Below, in pieces: positions 62,781 through 64,000 of a stretch of DNA of 64,000 nt. The notes under the pieces were generated by a model. The model was not told where the DNA came from. It saw only the letters and a program-made list of their open reading frames with translations, and made no database searches. This DNA is from Halorubrum sp. CSM-61 (GTDB taxonomy: Archaea > Halobacteriota > Halobacteria > Halobacteriales > Haloferacaceae), in assembly GCF_003781945.1 (NCBI RefSeq), contig NZ_RJJW01000002.1, forward strand, positions 426,863 through 490,862, in the 5' to 3' direction. Numbering within the stretch: the stretch's first letter is position 1; each line of letters opens with the position of its first letter. The translations under genes and the position numbers were made by a program.

Positions 62781-62847
62781 CCGCCCCCGCGACGGTTTCC
62801 GCCCGCTCCACCCGCCTTTTAAGAGCCGTCCGGACCGCCGATCGGCC

Positions 62848-63702
62848 GTGATCACGCTCGCCTCCGACTTCGGCTCGCCGTACCCCGCCGCGATGAAGGG
62901 CGTCATCCGCCGCCACACCGACGCCGAGCTGATCGACGTCGCTCACGACCTGCCGCGCGGCGACCCGCGAGCGGCCGCCTTCTGGCTCCGCTTCGTGCTC
63001 CCGGAGTTCCCGCCGGCCGTCCACTGCGCGGTGATCGATCCGGGCGTCGGCACCGACCGCGACGCCGTGGTCGTCCGCGGCGGCTCGCACGTCCTCGTCG
63101 CCCCCGACAACGGGCTCGCGATGCCCCCGGCCAGAGCGCTCGCGGGGGAGGGAAAAGGGAGTAGCGGGGTGGACGAAAGCGAGGAGGACGTCGAGGCGTT
63201 CGTCATCGACGTCGACGAGCCGGCGAGCGAGACGTTCCACGGCCGCGACGTGTTCGCGCCGGCCGCGGCGCGGATCCGGGTGGCGCTCGAGGCTCGCTCG
63301 GCCACGACGCCCAAGGGCGTCTCCGAGGCGCTCGCGGCCGCGGACGACCTCTCGCCGGCGACCGACCCGGTCGACCTCACCCTCCCGGAGCCGAGCGTCG
63401 AGCGCGACGACGCCGGCGACCCGGTCGCCGTCGGGGGCGAGGTGCTCGCGATCGACCGGTTCGGAAACGTCGTCACGAACGTCCCGGGCGAGCTGATCCG
63501 CGGCCGCGACTGGGTCCGGGTCAACGGGGAGCTCACCCCGGTCGCCGAGACGTTCGGCGCGGTCGAACCGGGCGAGCGGCTCGTCACCGTCGGGAGCCAC
63601 GGCTACGTCGAGTGCGACGTGAACGACGGGCGCGGCGACGGCGCGTTCGACCTCCGGCCCGGAGAGGCGGTGCGGATCGTCGCCGACAACGTGAGTCTGT
63701 AG
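62848..63702 (+). CDS. SAM hydroxide adenosyltransferase (DUF62 family)
   Basis: This 284-residue protein has the family N-terminus ITLASDFGSPYPAAMKGVI, IDPGVGTDRDAVV near 64-76, VAPDNGLAMPP near 89-99, the D-V-F-A-P-A-A strand, and a C-terminal domain beginning AIDRFGNVVTNVP near 203. Archaeal DUF62 enzymes hydrolyse S-adenosylmethionine to adenosine and methionine; halogenase relatives use fluoride or chloride. An acidic loop at about 102-125 is longer than I expect for the family. The start is a GTG at 62848, preceded by TTTTAAGAG at 62816. Confidence 0.92.
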   Translation: MITLASDFGSPYPAAMKGVIRRHTDAELIDVAHDLPRGDPRAAAFWLRFVLPEFPPAVHCAVIDPGVGTDRDAVVVRGGSHVLVAPDNGLAMPPARALAGEGKGSSGVDESEEDVEAFVIDVDEPASETFHGRDVFAPAAARIRVALEARSATTPKGVSEALAAADDLSPATDPVDLTLPEPSVERDDAGDPVAVGGEVLAIDRFGNVVTNVPGELIRGRDWVRVNGELTPVAETFGAVEPGERLVTVGSHGYVECDVNDGRGDGAFDLRPGEAVRIVADNVSL

Positions 63703-63854
63703 CGTCGGCGTCGGTGGACCCGCCATTCAGACGCGGTCACGACCGATCCGACCGTTCGTCTTGGACCGCCTCTTGAGCGATAGCGGAAGTGAGTATTGCA
63801 GATCGGTGGTGGCGAGTGAGTGTTTAAACCGACTGTGAGCGACGGCGACGATCG
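63703..63854. other. Intergenic gap before the last repeat
   Basis: This 152-bp stretch follows the DUF62 gene. No open frame or RNA is seen; it leads to the TATA box of the second structured repeat. Confidence 0.55.
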
Positions 63855-64000
63855 CTTATAAAGAACAACGCGGTGGCGCGCCCCGGTGAGCGGCCCGTAG
63901 GGCCGCGAACCGACGGTGCGAGGGAGTCGCTGGCGGCTATCGCCGCCAGCGACGAGGCTGGGGAGGCGTGAGGCGCGGTTGCGGTGCTGTGCGGGTGGGA
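63855..64000 (+). ncRNA. Structured repeat, copy 2 (candidate non-coding RNA, cut by the window end)
   Basis: CTTATAAAG at 63855 precedes GCGGTGGCGCG, then GTGAG, a hairpin GCGGCCC-GTA-GGGCCGC, GCGAGGGA, and GTCGCTGGC (63926-63934) paired with GCCAGCGAC (63945-63953). The loop GGCTATCGCC is itself self-complementary. GAGG-CTGGGGAGGCGTGAGG and GGTGGGA follow at the window end. The element order equals copy 1 at 52499; the helices keep pairing while their bases differ. Confidence 0.55.

Overview
The window looks like chromosome of a haloarchaeon, most likely Halorubrum or a close relative. Coding DNA is GC-rich, the encoded proteins are rich in Asp and Glu, many genes begin at or very near a probable leaderless start, and the set includes archaeal AglB oligosaccharyltransferase, a membrane-bound LonB protease, fibrillarin with Nop5, and archaeal-type NMN adenylyltransferase. 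The genus is an inference from gene style, not from a search.

Region 1 (1-23.1 kb) is an N-glycosylation locus. It holds the end of a sugar nucleotidyltransferase, several nucleotide-sugar epimerases/dehydratases (including a GDP-mannose dehydratase-like and GDP-fucose synthase-like pair), an ABC-type flippase candidate, an FkbM methyltransferase, glycosyltransferases of the GT2, GT4 and CgeB-like types, and five sulfatase/alkaline-phosphatase-fold proteins that all end in an L-x-x-(L/M)-G-Y motif. It ends with aglB, followed six bases later by a DUF368 (PopT-like) gene that may recycle the dolichyl phosphate carrier. The stretch 3.1-9.9 kb is visibly more AT-rich than its surroundings. Region 2 (23.2-25.2 kb) is an AbrB/PIN toxin-antitoxin pair and a CapA lipoprotein.

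Region 3 (25.2-47.3 kb) is a second surface-polysaccharide island: GT4, GT2 and DUF354 glycosyltransferases, a multi-pass membrane protein, DUF1616, a UDP-sugar dehydrogenase, a Wzx-type flippase, an asparagine-synthase homologue without its glutaminase cysteine, two exported beta-helix proteins, an FG-GAP protein and two gene remnants. The island is bracketed by imperfect direct repeats of about 88 bp derived from the 3' end of capA, and about ten of its genes carry a shared ATAACAATAC-like element upstream, often 25-40 bp before the start codon. These two features, together with a structured repeat found twice (52.5 and 63.9 kb), are the least explained signals in the window.

Region 4 (47.3-64 kb) is ordinary chromosome: a zinc-free oxidoreductase, an aldehyde:ferredoxin oxidoreductase-family enzyme, a dimethylsulfone-monooxygenase-like pair, tRNA-Leu(UAG) with a 23-bp att-like duplicate of its 3' end, endonuclease III, small regulators (one preceded by tandem GTAAAG-N4-CTTTAC palindromes), a gene broken by an in-frame TGA, fibrillarin/Nop5, a CBS-ParB fusion, a CPBP protease with a tandem-repeat linker, LonB, NMNAT and a SAM-hydrolase-like protein. 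No CRISPR array, intact insertion sequence or rRNA was seen.
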